From Mesorhizobium jarvisii (lineage in GTDB: Bacteria > Pseudomonadota > Alphaproteobacteria > Rhizobiales > Rhizobiaceae): 64,000 bases of DNA. Position 1 is the first letter of the stretch. Every line of letters begins with the position of its first letter. Below the pieces are notes generated by a model. That model was not told where the DNA came from and did not search any database. It saw nothing but the letters and a program-made list of their open reading frames with translations. This document shows positions 34,547 to 44,230 of this stretch, piece after piece. The stretch is from NCBI RefSeq assembly GCF_003601985.1, contig NZ_QZXA01000006.1:301001-365000 (forward strand). Reading direction: 5' to 3'. Made by a program: the position numbers and the translations under genes.

Positions 34547-35485
34547 TCAGCGCTTCACCGTGCCGAAGGTAACGCCGCGCAACAGATGGTTTTGCAAGAA
34601 GAAGGTGACCAGGAAGACTGGGACAAGGAACAGGGTTTCGATGGCGGCAAGCAAAGTCCAGTCGGTGCCGCGTCCACCCGACGACACGGCTTGGTTCATG
34701 GCGACCGGGACCGTCCTCGTGTCGGGCCCCGAGAGCAACAGGGCGAAGAGGAACTCGTTCCAGGTGAGGATCAGGCCGAACACGAACGTGGCGGCGAGCC
34801 CGGCAATGACCTGGGGCAGGCAAATCTTGAAGAACACCCGCATTCCGGACGATCCGTCGATGCGGGCGGCATCCTCGACGTCTGGCGACAATTCATCGAA
34901 GAAGCTCTTCATCATCCAGATGGTGAAGGCCAGGTTGAAGGCGGTGTAGAGCATGATGATGCCGAGATACGAGCCCGACAGGCCCACCACGCGGAACATC
35001 AGGATCACCGGAATGATCACCACAATCGCCGGCAGCATGCGCGTGGTCAGGATGATGAACAGGTAGGTGTCATTGCCTTTCAGCGGATAGCGCGAGAAGC
35101 CGAAGGCCGCCAGGGTGCCGATGACCAGCGCCAGCAGCACCGACGCCGAGGCGATGAAGATCGAGTTGAAGAAATAACGGTCGAATCCTGTCGCTTCCGG
35201 GGCACCGTCCGGCGTCATCGAGCGGGAAAAGACGGACCCAAAATTTTCGAGGGTTGGCTTGAACACAAAATGGTCCGGAATCAAGCCGAACAGCGACGTG
35301 GGCGACAGCGTCGGAGGCACCAGGAGCGCGTCGCCCTGCGGTTTGAAGGCGGTGAATATGATGAACAGCACCGGCAGAAAATAGATAAAAGCGACGACGG
35401 CCACGGCGAGCGTCCGCCCCCAGCCGGCCTCGTCTACTCCGCTGGCCCTGCGGAAGCCGAGCTTTCCCAATATCGATTCGGCCAC
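34547..35485 (-). CDS. CUT1 ABC transporter permease (MalG/UgpE type)
   Basis: 312 aa, six predicted membrane segments. The cytoplasmic coupling loop is well conserved: FFDELSPDVEDAARIDGSSGMRVFFKICLPQ, matching EAA-x3-G-x9-I-x-LP with small changes. TM1 is VAVVAFIYFLPVLFIIFTAF. It forms the pore with permease 35489, three bases upstream in the operon. Substrate class carbohydrate or polyol. Confidence 0.9.
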   Translation of the reverse strand: MAESILGKLGFRRASGVDEAGWGRTLAVAVVAFIYFLPVLFIIFTAFKPQGDALLVPPTLSPTSLFGLIPDHFVFKPTLENFGSVFSRSMTPDGAPEATGFDRYFFNSIFIASASVLLALVIGTLAAFGFSRYPLKGNDTYLFIILTTRMLPAIVVIIPVILMFRVVGLSGSYLGIIMLYTAFNLAFTIWMMKSFFDELSPDVEDAARIDGSSGMRVFFKICLPQVIAGLAATFVFGLILTWNEFLFALLLSGPDTRTVPVAMNQAVSSGGRGTDWTLLAAIETLFLVPVFLVTFFLQNHLLRGVTFGTVKR

Positions 35486-35488
35486 GGG

Positions 35489-36550
35489 TTATGCTCCCTG
35501 CGTACGGCGGTTTGCGAGGTACAGGTAGAGGTTGGTGAGAACGATCACCATGAACAGCATCAGATAGGAGATCGCCGCGCCCTCACTCGTCTTGTTCTGC
35601 TCGTTGGCGATGCGGATCAAGTGATAGGAGATCGTCAGTGTGTCGTTGCCGCCCTTGGTGAGGAGGATGACGAGATCCGCCAGCTTGAATGCCTCGATAG
35701 TGCGGAAGAGAAGGGCCAACATCAGAAGGCCGCGGATGTAGGGGAAGGTGATCATCCAGAATTGCCGCCAGCTGGAAATACGGTCGATGGCAGCGGCCTC
35801 GTAAAGGTATTTCGGCACCGAGACGAGGCCCGCCAGCACAAGAAGCATGACGAAGGGCGACCACATCCATGCGTCGGCGAAAACGATTCCCGCCACGGCA
35901 CCGACTTTGTTGCTCATCAGGATGAACTGGTTGCCGGAGATGGAATTGATGACGTAGCTGAGAATCCCGAATGTCGGGTCATAGTAGTAGGTGAAGAACA
36001 CGCCAGAGGCGACAACCGAAAGCATCATCGGTGTCAGCACCAGGATCAACAAATACTTGCGCAGCGGAAATTGCTTGGCGAACAGGATGGCCAGCAGAAA
36101 GCCGACGATCATCTGCGCGGAGACGGTGAACACGACGAACATGGCGGTATTGATCAGCGCGCCCCAAGTCGCGTGAGCAGCCAGATCGTTGGTAAGGATC
36201 CGGGTGTAGTTCCCGAGTCCGACGAAGCGGATCGTCTGCTGGTTTGCCTGGTAGGCGAAGAACGAAAGGCCCAGCGACCACAGCAGGGGGAAGATATTCA
36301 TTACAAACAGAACGGCGATTGCCGGAGCGACCAGCAAGGCGCCGAAGTAGTGGCGGCGATACGCGTTGACGGTAAATGCGGCCGCGACCAACGCCGCCGT
36401 GGCGCCCACCACCCAGAAGGAGACAGCCGCCGGCAAGCCCGCCATTGATATGGCCGACACGACGACAGCGACAGCGATGGCGAGTTTCCAGTTGTGGGCA
36501 ACAACCGTGGTAAGGCGTGGTGTCAGTAGCGTGCTTGAAACAGCGGTCAT
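35489..36550 (-). CDS. CUT1 ABC transporter permease (MalF/UgpA type)
   Basis: 353 aa. Two extra N-terminal hydrophobic segments (LAIAVAVVVSAISMAG and SFWVVGATAALVAAAF) precede the normal six. The EAA loop is VPKYLYEAAAIDRISSWRQFWMITFPYIRG. It pairs with the following permease. 80 bases separate it from the binding-protein gene. Confidence 0.9.
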   Translation of the reverse strand: MTAVSSTLLTPRLTTVVAHNWKLAIAVAVVVSAISMAGLPAAVSFWVVGATAALVAAAFTVNAYRRHYFGALLVAPAIAVLFVMNIFPLLWSLGLSFFAYQANQQTIRFVGLGNYTRILTNDLAAHATWGALINTAMFVVFTVSAQMIVGFLLAILFAKQFPLRKYLLILVLTPMMLSVVASGVFFTYYYDPTFGILSYVINSISGNQFILMSNKVGAVAGIVFADAWMWSPFVMLLVLAGLVSVPKYLYEAAAIDRISSWRQFWMITFPYIRGLLMLALLFRTIEAFKLADLVILLTKGGNDTLTISYHLIRIANEQNKTSEGAAISYLMLFMVIVLTNLYLYLANRRTQGA

Positions 36551-36630
36551 GGGAGTCCGAAATATGGAGCGCCTGACGTGGCAATGACGGGAAGCGGCTT
36601 TTGCCCGCTCCCCGCAGCTATGTCGGAAGG

Positions 36631-38064
36631 TTACTGGATAAGGCCAGCGTTCTTCAGAAGGTCCTCCTGGAACTTGGCGATGTTATCCAGGGTGGTCTTG
36701 GCGTCCTGCTTGCCAGTGATGGCCAGGTCGTACTGGTCCTGCTGCTGGGTGAGCAGTTCGAAGAACTGCGGCACGTGCCACATGTCCTTCTGCCAGTCGA
36801 GCGAGTTCGCCCAGGCGCGGTCCCACGGACGATAGGTCACATACTTCGGATCGCTGTAGACCGACTTGATCGCGGACTGGCCGCCGCCGGCGGCGAACTG
36901 GTTCTGGATATCAGGCGAGAGCCACCACTTCACGAAGCCCACCGCTTCCTTGATTTGCTCAGGCGTCGTCCAGGTGGTGAGAACGAAAGGCTGTCCGCCG
37001 ATCTGTGACGTACGATTCACCTTGCCGTCGGGACCGCGCAGGCCTGGCGCCAATCCGAACACCAGCTTGTCGGCAACCTTCGACGTCTTGGGATCGAGCG
37101 AGGCTTCGGCGAGACCGATCCAGTCGATGTTCATGGCCACCTTGCCTTCACGGAACAACTGGTCCGAGACGAAGATGTCCATGGTGCCGGTCTTGACCAC
37201 CGGCGGCATGAACTTCAGCAATTTGAGGAAATGCTCCATGCCCTCGATGGACTTCGGGGAGTTTACAACGCCTTCGGCATGTCCGGTCGGGGCCTTGGTT
37301 TCATCCCAGATGCCGCCGCCATGCTGCCAGACGAACGAGTGGACCGAGCTCGTCGAGAAGTCGTAGCCTTTGCCTGCCTGATAGGCGATGCCGTAGAAAT
37401 CGTCATCCAGCACCTGGCCGGCGAGCTTGTCGCCCTTCTTGCGCTGGAAGAATTCGCCAACATGCTCGAACGTGTTCCAGTCCATGGCGTCGATTTCTTC
37501 GCCGGTGCAGGGCAGCTTCTCATTGTACTTCGCCTTGAAGGCGGCCTGCTCGTCGGCGTTGCAGAGCACGTCCTTGCGGCCGTAGGTGACCAGCACGTCC
37601 GGGAACTGCGGGAAGCCGTAGTAGTTCGGCGTGCTGTTGGGATAGGTCGAATAGGCGTTGAGCACGGCGGGATGCATCGACTCCATCGTCGCCTTGAGTT
37701 CCGGGTCGGCATCGATGAGATCGTTGATCTTGCGGAAGTAGCCGCCTTCGACGAAGGCGCCCAGCCATTGCGAGTCCGACACGATGAAGTTGTACTTCTT
37801 TTCGCCCGAGGTCAACGAGGCGTTGACGCGGGTGTAGAAATCCGGCCACGGAATGAAATCGACATCGAGCTTCACGGTATTGCCAGACTTGGGCTTGTAC
37901 TGCTCGTCGAAGAACTTCTTCATAATGCGGGTCGGGGGCCAATCCGGCACCGCCATCGTCAACGTCACTTCTTCGGCAGAGGCATAGGTCACGCCTCCCA
38001 CCAGTAGCGTGGCAGCGAAGCTTGCGGCTGTCGCTAGCCCTTTCACTTTGGTCATCGCCGTCAT
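36631..38064 (-). CDS. CUT1 ABC transporter, periplasmic binding protein
   Basis: 477 aa, family-1 solute-binding protein. A signal peptide is expected to be cut after YASA (residue 30), leaving EEVTLTMAVPDWPPTRIMKK. Four cysteines in the mature part (LCNADEQ, LPCTGEE) are few but could form a disulfide. GGQPFVLTTWTTPEQIKEAVGFVKWWLSPD is the usual C-lobe hinge region. Strong ribosome site GGGAGGAAAC. It is the second gene, after ATPase A. Resembles glycerol/sn-glycerol-type binders in size; substrate open. Confidence 0.88.
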   Translation of the reverse strand: MTAMTKVKGLATAASFAATLLVGGVTYASAEEVTLTMAVPDWPPTRIMKKFFDEQYKPKSGNTVKLDVDFIPWPDFYTRVNASLTSGEKKYNFIVSDSQWLGAFVEGGYFRKINDLIDADPELKATMESMHPAVLNAYSTYPNSTPNYYGFPQFPDVLVTYGRKDVLCNADEQAAFKAKYNEKLPCTGEEIDAMDWNTFEHVGEFFQRKKGDKLAGQVLDDDFYGIAYQAGKGYDFSTSSVHSFVWQHGGGIWDETKAPTGHAEGVVNSPKSIEGMEHFLKLLKFMPPVVKTGTMDIFVSDQLFREGKVAMNIDWIGLAEASLDPKTSKVADKLVFGLAPGLRGPDGKVNRTSQIGGQPFVLTTWTTPEQIKEAVGFVKWWLSPDIQNQFAAGGGQSAIKSVYSDPKYVTYRPWDRAWANSLDWQKDMWHVPQFFELLTQQQDQYDLAITGKQDAKTTLDNIAKFQEDLLKNAGLIQ

Positions 38065-38110
38065 TCACGTTTCCTCCCTTGGTTAACCGGATTGCTTCTC
38101 GCCGTTCGCG

Positions 38111-39223
38111 TCAGGTCATTGCCTGGCCGCTCGCGGCGCGGAAGACGTGGATTTTCCTGTTATCGATGGCGATCGATGCCGAATCGCCGGTCCTGATGCT
38201 GGCGGCGATCGCTTCCGGCAGCACCATGCGCAACATCTCGCCGCCGGCCACGACCGAGACGATCGTGATGTCGCCGAGCGGTTCGACCAGATGCACCTTC
38301 GAGGCAACCCCGGCTTCGCCCTTGGCGGCGAGCCGAATGTCGCTCGGGCGAATGCCGATCAGCGCGGCCTCGCCGGCATCGGCAGTCTTTGGCGCCGTCG
38401 CCGGAACCAGAGTCCCGAGCGGCGTGTCGAAAGACCTGGTGTCGGCGCGCACCGAGGCCGTGAACAGATTCATGTGCGGCGAGCCGATCTTGCTGGCGAC
38501 ATAGGTATGGGTCGGCTGCTCGTAAAGCTCGTCCGGCGTGCCGATCTGGACGATGCCGCCATCGCGCATGACGGCGATCGCCTCGCCCATCGAGAGAGCC
38601 TCGAGCTCGTCGGGCGTGGCATAGATCACGGTCATGCCGAACTGGCGGTGCAGCCGCTTCAGCTCGGCGCGCGTCTCGTGCCGAAGCTTGGCGTCGAGAT
38701 TGGTGAGCGGCTCATCGAGGAGAAGAATCTTTGGCCGGCGGATCAGGGAGCGGCCGAGCGCGACGCGCTGCTGCTCTCCGCCGGACAGCGTTGCCGGCTT
38801 GGCCTTCAGGCGGTGTGTCAGTCTCAGGATCTCGGCGGTCTCTTTCACCCGCTTGTCGATCTCGGCGCGCGCGGCTTTCTCCTCGCGCAGCGGATAGGCG
38901 AGATTGTCATAGACCGTGAGGTGGGGGTAAAGCGCGAAAGACTGGAAGACCATCGAGATGCCGCGGCCGGCGATCGGCGCATGGGTCATGTCGCGGCCGC
39001 CTATCTCAAGCGTGCCGGAGTCGGCCTGGACGAGGCCGGCGATAGTGCGCAGTGTCGTCGTCTTGCCAACCGAACTCGGCCCGAAGAGTACGAAGAAGCG
39101 GCCTTCGTCGACGGAGAAGCTCAGGTCGTTGATGGCGCGCACGGATCCATAGGCCTTGCTGAGCCCATCGAGGCGCAGCGCAATCCCCTTGCCGGCACTG
39201 GCGCGAGGCGACGTCTGCGTCAC
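38111..39223 (-). CDS. CUT1 ABC transporter ATPase A (no switch His)
   Basis: 370 aa, GTG start at 39223. Walker A is GPSSVGKT (48-55), signature LSGGEQQRVALGRS (146-159), Walker B LLLDEP (D170/E171). The switch region reads YATPDELEAL, so the conserved H-loop His is Pro204. The C-terminal OB domain is present (IGIRPSDIRLA). First gene of the operon; a TGGT-N3-ACCA operator lies 108 bases upstream. Works as the partner of ATPase B at 33457. Confidence 0.9.
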   Translation of the reverse strand: MTQTSPRASAGKGIALRLDGLSKAYGSVRAINDLSFSVDEGRFFVLFGPSSVGKTTTLRTIAGLVQADSGTLEIGGRDMTHAPIAGRGISMVFQSFALYPHLTVYDNLAYPLREEKAARAEIDKRVKETAEILRLTHRLKAKPATLSGGEQQRVALGRSLIRRPKILLLDEPLTNLDAKLRHETRAELKRLHRQFGMTVIYATPDELEALSMGEAIAVMRDGGIVQIGTPDELYEQPTHTYVASKIGSPHMNLFTASVRADTRSFDTPLGTLVPATAPKTADAGEAALIGIRPSDIRLAAKGEAGVASKVHLVEPLGDITIVSVVAGGEMLRMVLPEAIAASIRTGDSASIAIDNRKIHVFRAASGQAMT

Positions 39224-39330
39224 GATGCGCCACCTCGTGCGGACGGAACACGTGACATCCGTATGATCCTCCTCGCCCTACCGAAATGGACTGCGGCTGT
39301 CATTCCCGATCCGCCTTTTCTTTCCTAATC

Positions 39331-39520
39331 TGGTATTACCAATCTAAGATGCCCGTCAAGCGCTTTCTTGAAATTCGCCGTCACCAAAATAAGCTGAATA
39401 CGTCCGCTATATGTTCGTATTTCCTTCATTTTTGGCAGTTCTCCACCTTCATCCCGTTCGCAAAACGCCAATCCCCAAAATTATTGAAATCGCCGACCTT
39501 CAAATCTGGTCGAACCAGAT
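39331..39520. promoter_or_regulatory. Two FadR-type operators upstream of the CUT1 operon
   Basis: TGGTATTACCA (39331-39341) and ATCTGGT-CGA-ACCAGAT (39504-39520) lie 108 and ~281 bases before the ATPase A start. Both cores are identical to the sites at 20187 and 20367. The 438-base region 39224-39661 has no convincing gene and is AT-rich, as promoter DNA. Two sites may allow looping or serve two promoters. Confidence 0.7.
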
Positions 39521-39661
39521 TCGCTCCGAGCTACCGCGGCTACCGCCCCGGATTGCCCTCGACGACCCCCCAATCGGTCCGCATCGGGAGAAGTCTCATA
39601 TCCTGCATCCGCCTTCGTCCAGCCCTCCTCCATGCCCAACTCACGCCGCCACCGCCGCTGG

Positions 39662-40321
39662 TCAGGATGGCGTCCGGAGTCGCGCCTGCCGCACCAGCGC
39701 TGAGGCCGCCCACTGGGCGACGGCCAGGGTCTTGCCGCTGTCCAGGCCCCAGATGTCCTTGAGCACGATCAGCACTTCGACGCCGAAGACCAGCGACAGC
39801 GCCTGCGCAAGGCGTTTGAACTCACGCGGCGGCAATTGGCCCTTGAGCGGCGCGATCGCCTGCTGCAGCAAATCGACGCGATGACCGCGCGTAAAGGCCG
39901 GCTCACCGCCCAGCGTGCCGGCCTGGCGTTGCGCCCATTGATCGAGCGACAGCTTCAGCGCCGCCTTGAACGTTGCTTCAAAAGCCTCGATGCGCGGCAT
40001 GGCCGTATCGAACAGCTCCGCGACCCGGCGCTCGGCATCCGCCGAGGTCGATTGCCAGGTCAGGATCGGACCAAGCCCCTCGTCGACGACAGCCTGCACC
40101 AGTGCCGCCTGGCTGGGGAAATAGCGATAGGCGGTGGCGCGGGAAACTTCCGCCGCTTCCGCCACCTCGCTGACCGACGGCGTGACGCCCGCCTGCATCA
40201 GCCGTGTCGCCGTCTCCAGCATCAGCCGTTTCGTGCGCGCCCGAGGTCCACGCTCTGGAGCCGGGCCGCTTCCCCGCTCGGTGTCGCCTTTTGCTGTGGA
40301 TCGTTGACGTGAGACATTCAT
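39662..40321 (-). CDS. TetR-family regulator of the Tm-1-like cluster
   Basis: 219 aa from ATG 40321 (MNVSRQRSTAKGD); the longer open frame upstream is a shadow of the divergent gene. The helix-turn-helix is PSVSEVAEAAEVSRATAYRYFPSQAAL. The effector domain follows without a recognisable subfamily. Only 51 bases separate it from the UPF0261 gene, with a palindrome between, so it most likely represses that operon. Confidence 0.85.
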   Translation of the reverse strand: MNVSRQRSTAKGDTERGSGPAPERGPRARTKRLMLETATRLMQAGVTPSVSEVAEAAEVSRATAYRYFPSQAALVQAVVDEGLGPILTWQSTSADAERRVAELFDTAMPRIEAFEATFKAALKLSLDQWAQRQAGTLGGEPAFTRGHRVDLLQQAIAPLKGQLPPREFKRLAQALSLVFGVEVLIVLKDIWGLDSGKTLAVAQWAASALVRQARLRTPS

Positions 40322-40343
40322 GTCAATATGATACGCGCGTCTC
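40313..40343. promoter_or_regulatory. Operator-like palindromes in the TetR/UPF0261 intergenic region
   Basis: GAT-ACGCGCGT-CTC (40330-40343) is a dyad with one mismatched pair around the ACGCGCGT core. GACAT-TC-ATGTC (40313-40324) overlaps the TetR start. In a 51-base divergent promoter region these are the natural TetR binding sites. Confidence 0.55.
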
Positions 40344-40372
40344 AAAAATTTGCAATACCTTGGAAGGCGCCA

Positions 40373-41569
40373 ATGAAGCGCATCTATGTGGTCGGCACCG
40401 CGGACACCAAAGGTGAGGAGATCGCCTTCCTGGCCGATGCGATTGCCGCGACGGGCGCTCATGTTTGCCGCGTCGATGTCGGAACACGCGACGCAACGAT
40501 CCCGGTCGATATTGCGGCGAAGGAAATCGCCGGCCACCATCCGCGCGGCCACGCGGCCGTGCTCGGCGGCGATGACCGTGGCGCCGCGGTAGCCGCCATG
40601 GGCGTCGCTTTCACCCGCTTCGTCCAGTCGCGGAACGACATCGCCGCAGTGATCGGCATTGGCGGCGGCGGCGGCACTTCGATCATCACGGCGGGCATGC
40701 GCGCTTTGCCGCTCGGCCTGCCGAAAATCATGGTCTCGACGCTCGCCTCCGGCGACACGGCTCCCTATGTCGATGTCTCCGACATCATCATGATGCCGTC
40801 GGTGACCGACATGGCCGGGCTGAACCGGCTCTCCCGCGTCGTGCTGCACAATGCCGCCCAGGCGATAGCGGGCATGGCGGCAACGCCGGCGCCGCCGCCG
40901 GACGGCAAGCCGTCGATCGGGTTGACCATGTTCGGCGTCACCACGCCTTGCGTCACCGCCATCGCCGACCAGCTTCGCACCGCGTATGATTGCATGGTCT
41001 TCCACGCCACCGGCACCGGCGGCCGCAGCATGGAAAAGCTGGCCGACAGCGGCCTGCTGTCCGGCGTCATCGACATCACCACGACAGAGGTCTGCGACCT
41101 CCTATTCGGCGGCGTCCTGCCGGCAACGGAGGATCGCTTCGGCGCGATCGCCCGCCGCAAGCTGCCCTATGTCGGCTCGGTCGGCGCGCTCGACATGGTC
41201 AATTTCTGGGCGCCTTCGACCATTCCGGAACGCTATCGCGGACGGCTATTCTACGAGCACAATCCCAACGTCACGCTGATGCGCACAAGCGCGGACGAAT
41301 GCCGCGCGATCGGCGAGTGGATCGGCACCAGGCTCGCCCTCTGCGATGGGCGGGTGCATTTCCTGATCCCGGAAAAAGGCGTCTCGGCGCTCGACATCGA
41401 GGGCGGCGACTTCTTCGATCGAGAGGCCGACGCCGTCCTGTTCGAAGCCATCGAGCGCACGATCAAGCCGAATGCCAATCGTCGCGTCACGCGCTTGCCG
41501 CTGCACATCAACGACCCCGAATTCGCCAAGGTCGCTGTCGCGGCTTTTCTCGACATCGCCAGACACTGA
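40373..41569 (+). CDS. UPF0261 / Tm-1-like ATP-binding protein
   Basis: 398 aa from ATG 40373, after GGAAGGCG. Conserved stretches are [19 protein letters not shown] at the start, the glycine-rich [31 protein letters not shown] and [14 protein letters not shown]. The family shares its fold with the N-terminal domain of the tomato virus-resistance protein Tm-1, but its bacterial function is unknown. Followed 11 bases later by the gene matching the other Tm-1 domain. Confidence 0.85.
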   Translation: MKRIYVVGTADTKGEEIAFLADAIAATGAHVCRVDVGTRDATIPVDIAAKEIAGHHPRGHAAVLGGDDRGAAVAAMGVAFTRFVQSRNDIAAVIGIGGGGGTSIITAGMRALPLGLPKIMVSTLASGDTAPYVDVSDIIMMPSVTDMAGLNRLSRVVLHNAAQAIAGMAATPAPPPDGKPSIGLTMFGVTTPCVTAIADQLRTAYDCMVFHATGTGGRSMEKLADSGLLSGVIDITTTEVCDLLFGGVLPATEDRFGAIARRKLPYVGSVGALDMVNFWAPSTIPERYRGRLFYEHNPNVTLMRTSADECRAIGEWIGTRLALCDGRVHFLIPEKGVSALDIEGGDFFDREADAVLFEAIERTIKPNANRRVTRLPLHINDPEFAKVAVAAFLDIARH

Positions 41570-41580
41570 GGTCCAAAAAT

Positions 41581-42447
41581 ATGCCTGCAATACCGCGCAA
41601 GGACATACTGAAGAAATTCCGGGGAATGATCGACAAGGGCGTGCCGATCGTCGGCGGCGGCGCCGGCACCGGCCTGTCGGCCAAGGCCGAGGAGGCCGGC
41701 GGCATCGACCTGATCATCATCTACAATTCCGGCCGCTACCGCATGGCCGGGCGCGGCTCGGCCGCCGGTCTGCTCGCCTATGGCAATGCCAACGAGATCG
41801 TCAAGGAAATGGCCTATGAGGTGCTGCCGGTGGTCAGGCACACGCCGGTGCTGGCCGGCGTCAACGGCACCGACCCGTTCGTCATCATGCCGCTGCTTCT
41901 GGCCGAACTGAAGACGATGGGCTTTTCCGGCGTGCAGAATTTTCCGACCATCGGCCTGTTCGACGGCAGCATGCGGCAGAGTTTCGAGGAGACGGGCATG
42001 GGCTTCGGGCTCGAGGTCGACATGATCGGCGAGGCGCACAAGCTCGATCTGCTCACCACCCCCTATGTCTTCAATCCCGACGAGGCGCGCGCCATGACCA
42101 AGGCCGGCGCCGACATCGTGGTCGCCCATATGGGTGTGACGACCGGTGGCTCGATCGGCGCCACCTCGGCCAAATCACTCGACGATTGCGTCGTCGCGAT
42201 CGACGCCATCGCTGATGCCGCCCGCTCGGTGCGCAAGGACGTCATCCTGCTCTGCCATGGCGGCCCGATCTCGATGCCGGACGATGCCCGCTACATCCTC
42301 GACCGCTGCAAAGGCCTGCATGGTTTCTATGGTGCAAGCTCGATGGAACGGCTGCCGGCGGAGGCGGCGATCGCCAGGCAGACAGCCGATTTCAAAGCGG
42401 TGACGCTCGGTGGTGAGAAGACCAAACCAAAGAAAAAGAAGGGATGA
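41581..42447 (+). CDS. PEP-hydrolase-family TIM-barrel protein
   Basis: 288 aa. It belongs to the PEP-hydrolase/TIM-barrel family related to PEP mutase superfamily proteins. [18 protein letters not shown] and [18 protein letters not shown] are its marks, and [13 protein letters not shown] lies in the second half. In plants and fungi this domain is fused behind UPF0261. It has a Lys-rich tail (TKPKKKKG). The reaction is not established. The name reflects family annotation, not shown activity. Confidence 0.82.
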   Translation: MPAIPRKDILKKFRGMIDKGVPIVGGGAGTGLSAKAEEAGGIDLIIIYNSGRYRMAGRGSAAGLLAYGNANEIVKEMAYEVLPVVRHTPVLAGVNGTDPFVIMPLLLAELKTMGFSGVQNFPTIGLFDGSMRQSFEETGMGFGLEVDMIGEAHKLDLLTTPYVFNPDEARAMTKAGADIVVAHMGVTTGGSIGATSAKSLDDCVVAIDAIADAARSVRKDVILLCHGGPISMPDDARYILDRCKGLHGFYGASSMERLPAEAAIARQTADFKAVTLGGEKTKPKKKKG

Positions 42448-42451
42448 GACC

Positions 42452-42871
42452 ATGACCGACAAGAGCAAGGTGTTTGTCTATCCGAAGGACGTCAGCGCCT
42501 TCGGCTTCGATTGGGGCCGACTGGCGCTGACGGTCGCTCCGGAAGTTAACGGCGCGACCCGCTTTTCCGGCGGTGTCGTCGACCTGCCCTCCGGCAAGGG
42601 CCACACCCGCCACAACCATCCGGGCGCCGAGGAAATCATCTTCGTTATCTCCGGCCATGGCGAGCAGATGGTCGAGGACGAGAAGGGCAATCCGGTGGTC
42701 GCGAAGGTCGGCCCCGGCTGCACCATCTATGTGCCGGAGAGCCGCTTCCATTCGACGCTGAATACGGGCGACGGGCCAATGCAGCTGTTCGTTGTTTATT
42801 CGCCGGCTGGACCGGAACTAGTGTTGCGGGAGTTGCCGGATTTCAGGCTGATTCCGGCGGGCGGGAAGTAA
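42452..42871 (+). CDS. Cupin-domain protein
   Basis: 139 aa from ATG 42452, four bases after the previous stop. A single cupin with motif 1 GHTRHNHPGAEEIIFVISGHGEQ (two His and a Glu for metal) and motif 2 PGCTIYVPESRFHSTLNTG (His). Third gene of the UPF0261 operon, so possibly an isomerase or dioxygenase for the same substrate. Confidence 0.82.
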   Translation: MTDKSKVFVYPKDVSAFGFDWGRLALTVAPEVNGATRFSGGVVDLPSGKGHTRHNHPGAEEIIFVISGHGEQMVEDEKGNPVVAKVGPGCTIYVPESRFHSTLNTGDGPMQLFVVYSPAGPELVLRELPDFRLIPAGGK

Positions 42872-42887
42872 CTTTCCTGGACAACGG

Positions 42888-42950
42888 GGTGTTCTCCCCG
42901 TTCTACAGGGAGAAGGTGCCGGCAGGCGGATGAGGGGCGGCGCCGGCCTT
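42888..42950. repeat. Rhizobial-type intergenic repeat
   Basis: The stretch holds TTCTCCC and GGGAGAA arms around CGTTCTACA (about 42892-42914). A GGTGCCGGCAGGCGGATGAGGGGC tail follows. I know this pattern as a frequent repeat downstream of Mesorhizobium genes. It fills the gap between convergent genes and may end transcription. Confidence 0.5.
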
Positions 42951-42953
42951 CCT

Positions 42954-44144
42954 TTATAGGGTCCCGCCCCTGTTCCACCCGCGCCCGCGATCACCGAACA
43001 TCACATAACCAGTCTCCGTGACCGCCAGCGTATCCTCCAGCTTGATGAACCCGCGCGTCGGGTGAAGCATGGTCGTCTCGACCGACAGCACCATGTTCTT
43101 CTCCAGCGGCTTGTCCGCATAAGTACCTTCATAGGCCACCGGGTGGTTCGTCATCAGGAACGGCGCCTCATGCGTGATCAGGCCCATGCCGTGGGCGAAG
43201 AAATCCGTATAGGGCGCGACCTTGGATTTCTTCAGCACGCCCTCGGCGTGCGAAATCATGTCTCCACCCAGCGTGCCGGCTTTCACCTTGGAGAACGCCG
43301 CCTGCTGCACGGTTTCGACCTCGGCCAACAGATCCTCAAGCTCGGCATCAGGCTCGCCCAGAATGCCCATGCGGCAGAGGTCGCCGATATAGCCGTGATA
43401 ATTGCCGCCGGAATCGATCGACAGCACCTCGCCCTTCTTCCACGCCTGCGGCGAGGCGGCGCGGTTGTGGCTGGAGCCCAGCGTCAGCAGGCAATATTCG
43501 AAATGCGCGCCGCGATTGGTCTCCTCGCGCCTGATCTGCTCGATCATCTGGGCCTTGGTCGTGCCTTCGCGCGCCCAGGCGATGGTCGCCAGCATGGAAT
43601 CGGTGATCAGCTCGGAGGCGGTGCGAAGCTTCTCCAGCTCCGCGTCGGTCTTGATGGCGCGCATGCGCTCCAGCATGTCGGTCGCGTCGATCAGCTTCGC
43701 TTCCGGCAATGCCTTGCGGATCAGCGTGTAGGCGTCCGACGGCAGGAAGCCTGGTTCGATGCCGATGCGCGCACCCGCTTTGCCGATCTTTTGCAGATGT
43801 TCGACGGCGAGGTTGGCGGCATCGAGCGTGCCCCAGCAGGCGGCATGCAGCGTCGGCGTCCAGAACGGGTTGTTCTGATGCTCACCGCCTTCCATGCGGT
43901 TGCCGATATAAGCCGCGTGCTCCGGTCCACCTTTTTCGTAGACGACGATCGGCAGGTAGCGGCTATGGCCGATCGCATCCATGGCGGCAAAGAAGATGAA
44001 TTTGTAACCGCCCAGCAAATACTGCGTGTTGTGCTTGGAGGTCGCGAGCAGCACATCGATGCCGGCCTCCTCCATCAGCCGGTCGACCCTGGCCTGGTCG
44101 AACGGAATATTGCTGACGGCATTCTTGCCCGGCGCAATGTTCAT
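42954..44144 (-). CDS. M24-family metallopeptidase (Xaa-Pro peptidase/DoeA-like)
   Basis: 396 aa from ATG 44144 (MNIAPGKNAV), preceded by GGGAGAG; the longer frame lacks support. A creatinase N-domain (RVDRLMEEAGIDVLLATS) precedes the pita-bread fold. Metal ligands fit SIDSGGNYHGYIGDLCR (two Asp), HGMGLITHEAPF (His), VLSVETTMLHP (Glu) and KLEDTLAVTETG (Glu). The family splits X-Pro peptides or related amides such as ectoine. Divergent from the Opp-type transporter, so the two likely share a substrate. Confidence 0.87.
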   Translation of the reverse strand: MNIAPGKNAVSNIPFDQARVDRLMEEAGIDVLLATSKHNTQYLLGGYKFIFFAAMDAIGHSRYLPIVVYEKGGPEHAAYIGNRMEGGEHQNNPFWTPTLHAACWGTLDAANLAVEHLQKIGKAGARIGIEPGFLPSDAYTLIRKALPEAKLIDATDMLERMRAIKTDAELEKLRTASELITDSMLATIAWAREGTTKAQMIEQIRREETNRGAHFEYCLLTLGSSHNRAASPQAWKKGEVLSIDSGGNYHGYIGDLCRMGILGEPDAELEDLLAEVETVQQAAFSKVKAGTLGGDMISHAEGVLKKSKVAPYTDFFAHGMGLITHEAPFLMTNHPVAYEGTYADKPLEKNMVLSVETTMLHPTRGFIKLEDTLAVTETGYVMFGDRGRGWNRGGTL

Positions 44145-44230
44145 CTCTCTCTCCCTGAATTTGCCCGGGATCGACGCTGTTTCGCTCCCAATCCCTTGGC
44201 TGTGGATCAAATCTGCACCATTTTGCCCGC

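Noticed and set aside
34310..36448. 712-codon open frame on the plus strand
   Set aside because: Antisense to the two CUT1 permeases and part of ATPase B, composed mostly of charged residues with no motif.
32149..39223. Assignment as the glycerol transporter operon glpSTPQV
   Set aside because: Operon shape is similar, but gene order differs, the small membrane protein is not clearly DUF2160, and no glpD/glpK/glpR is nearby.
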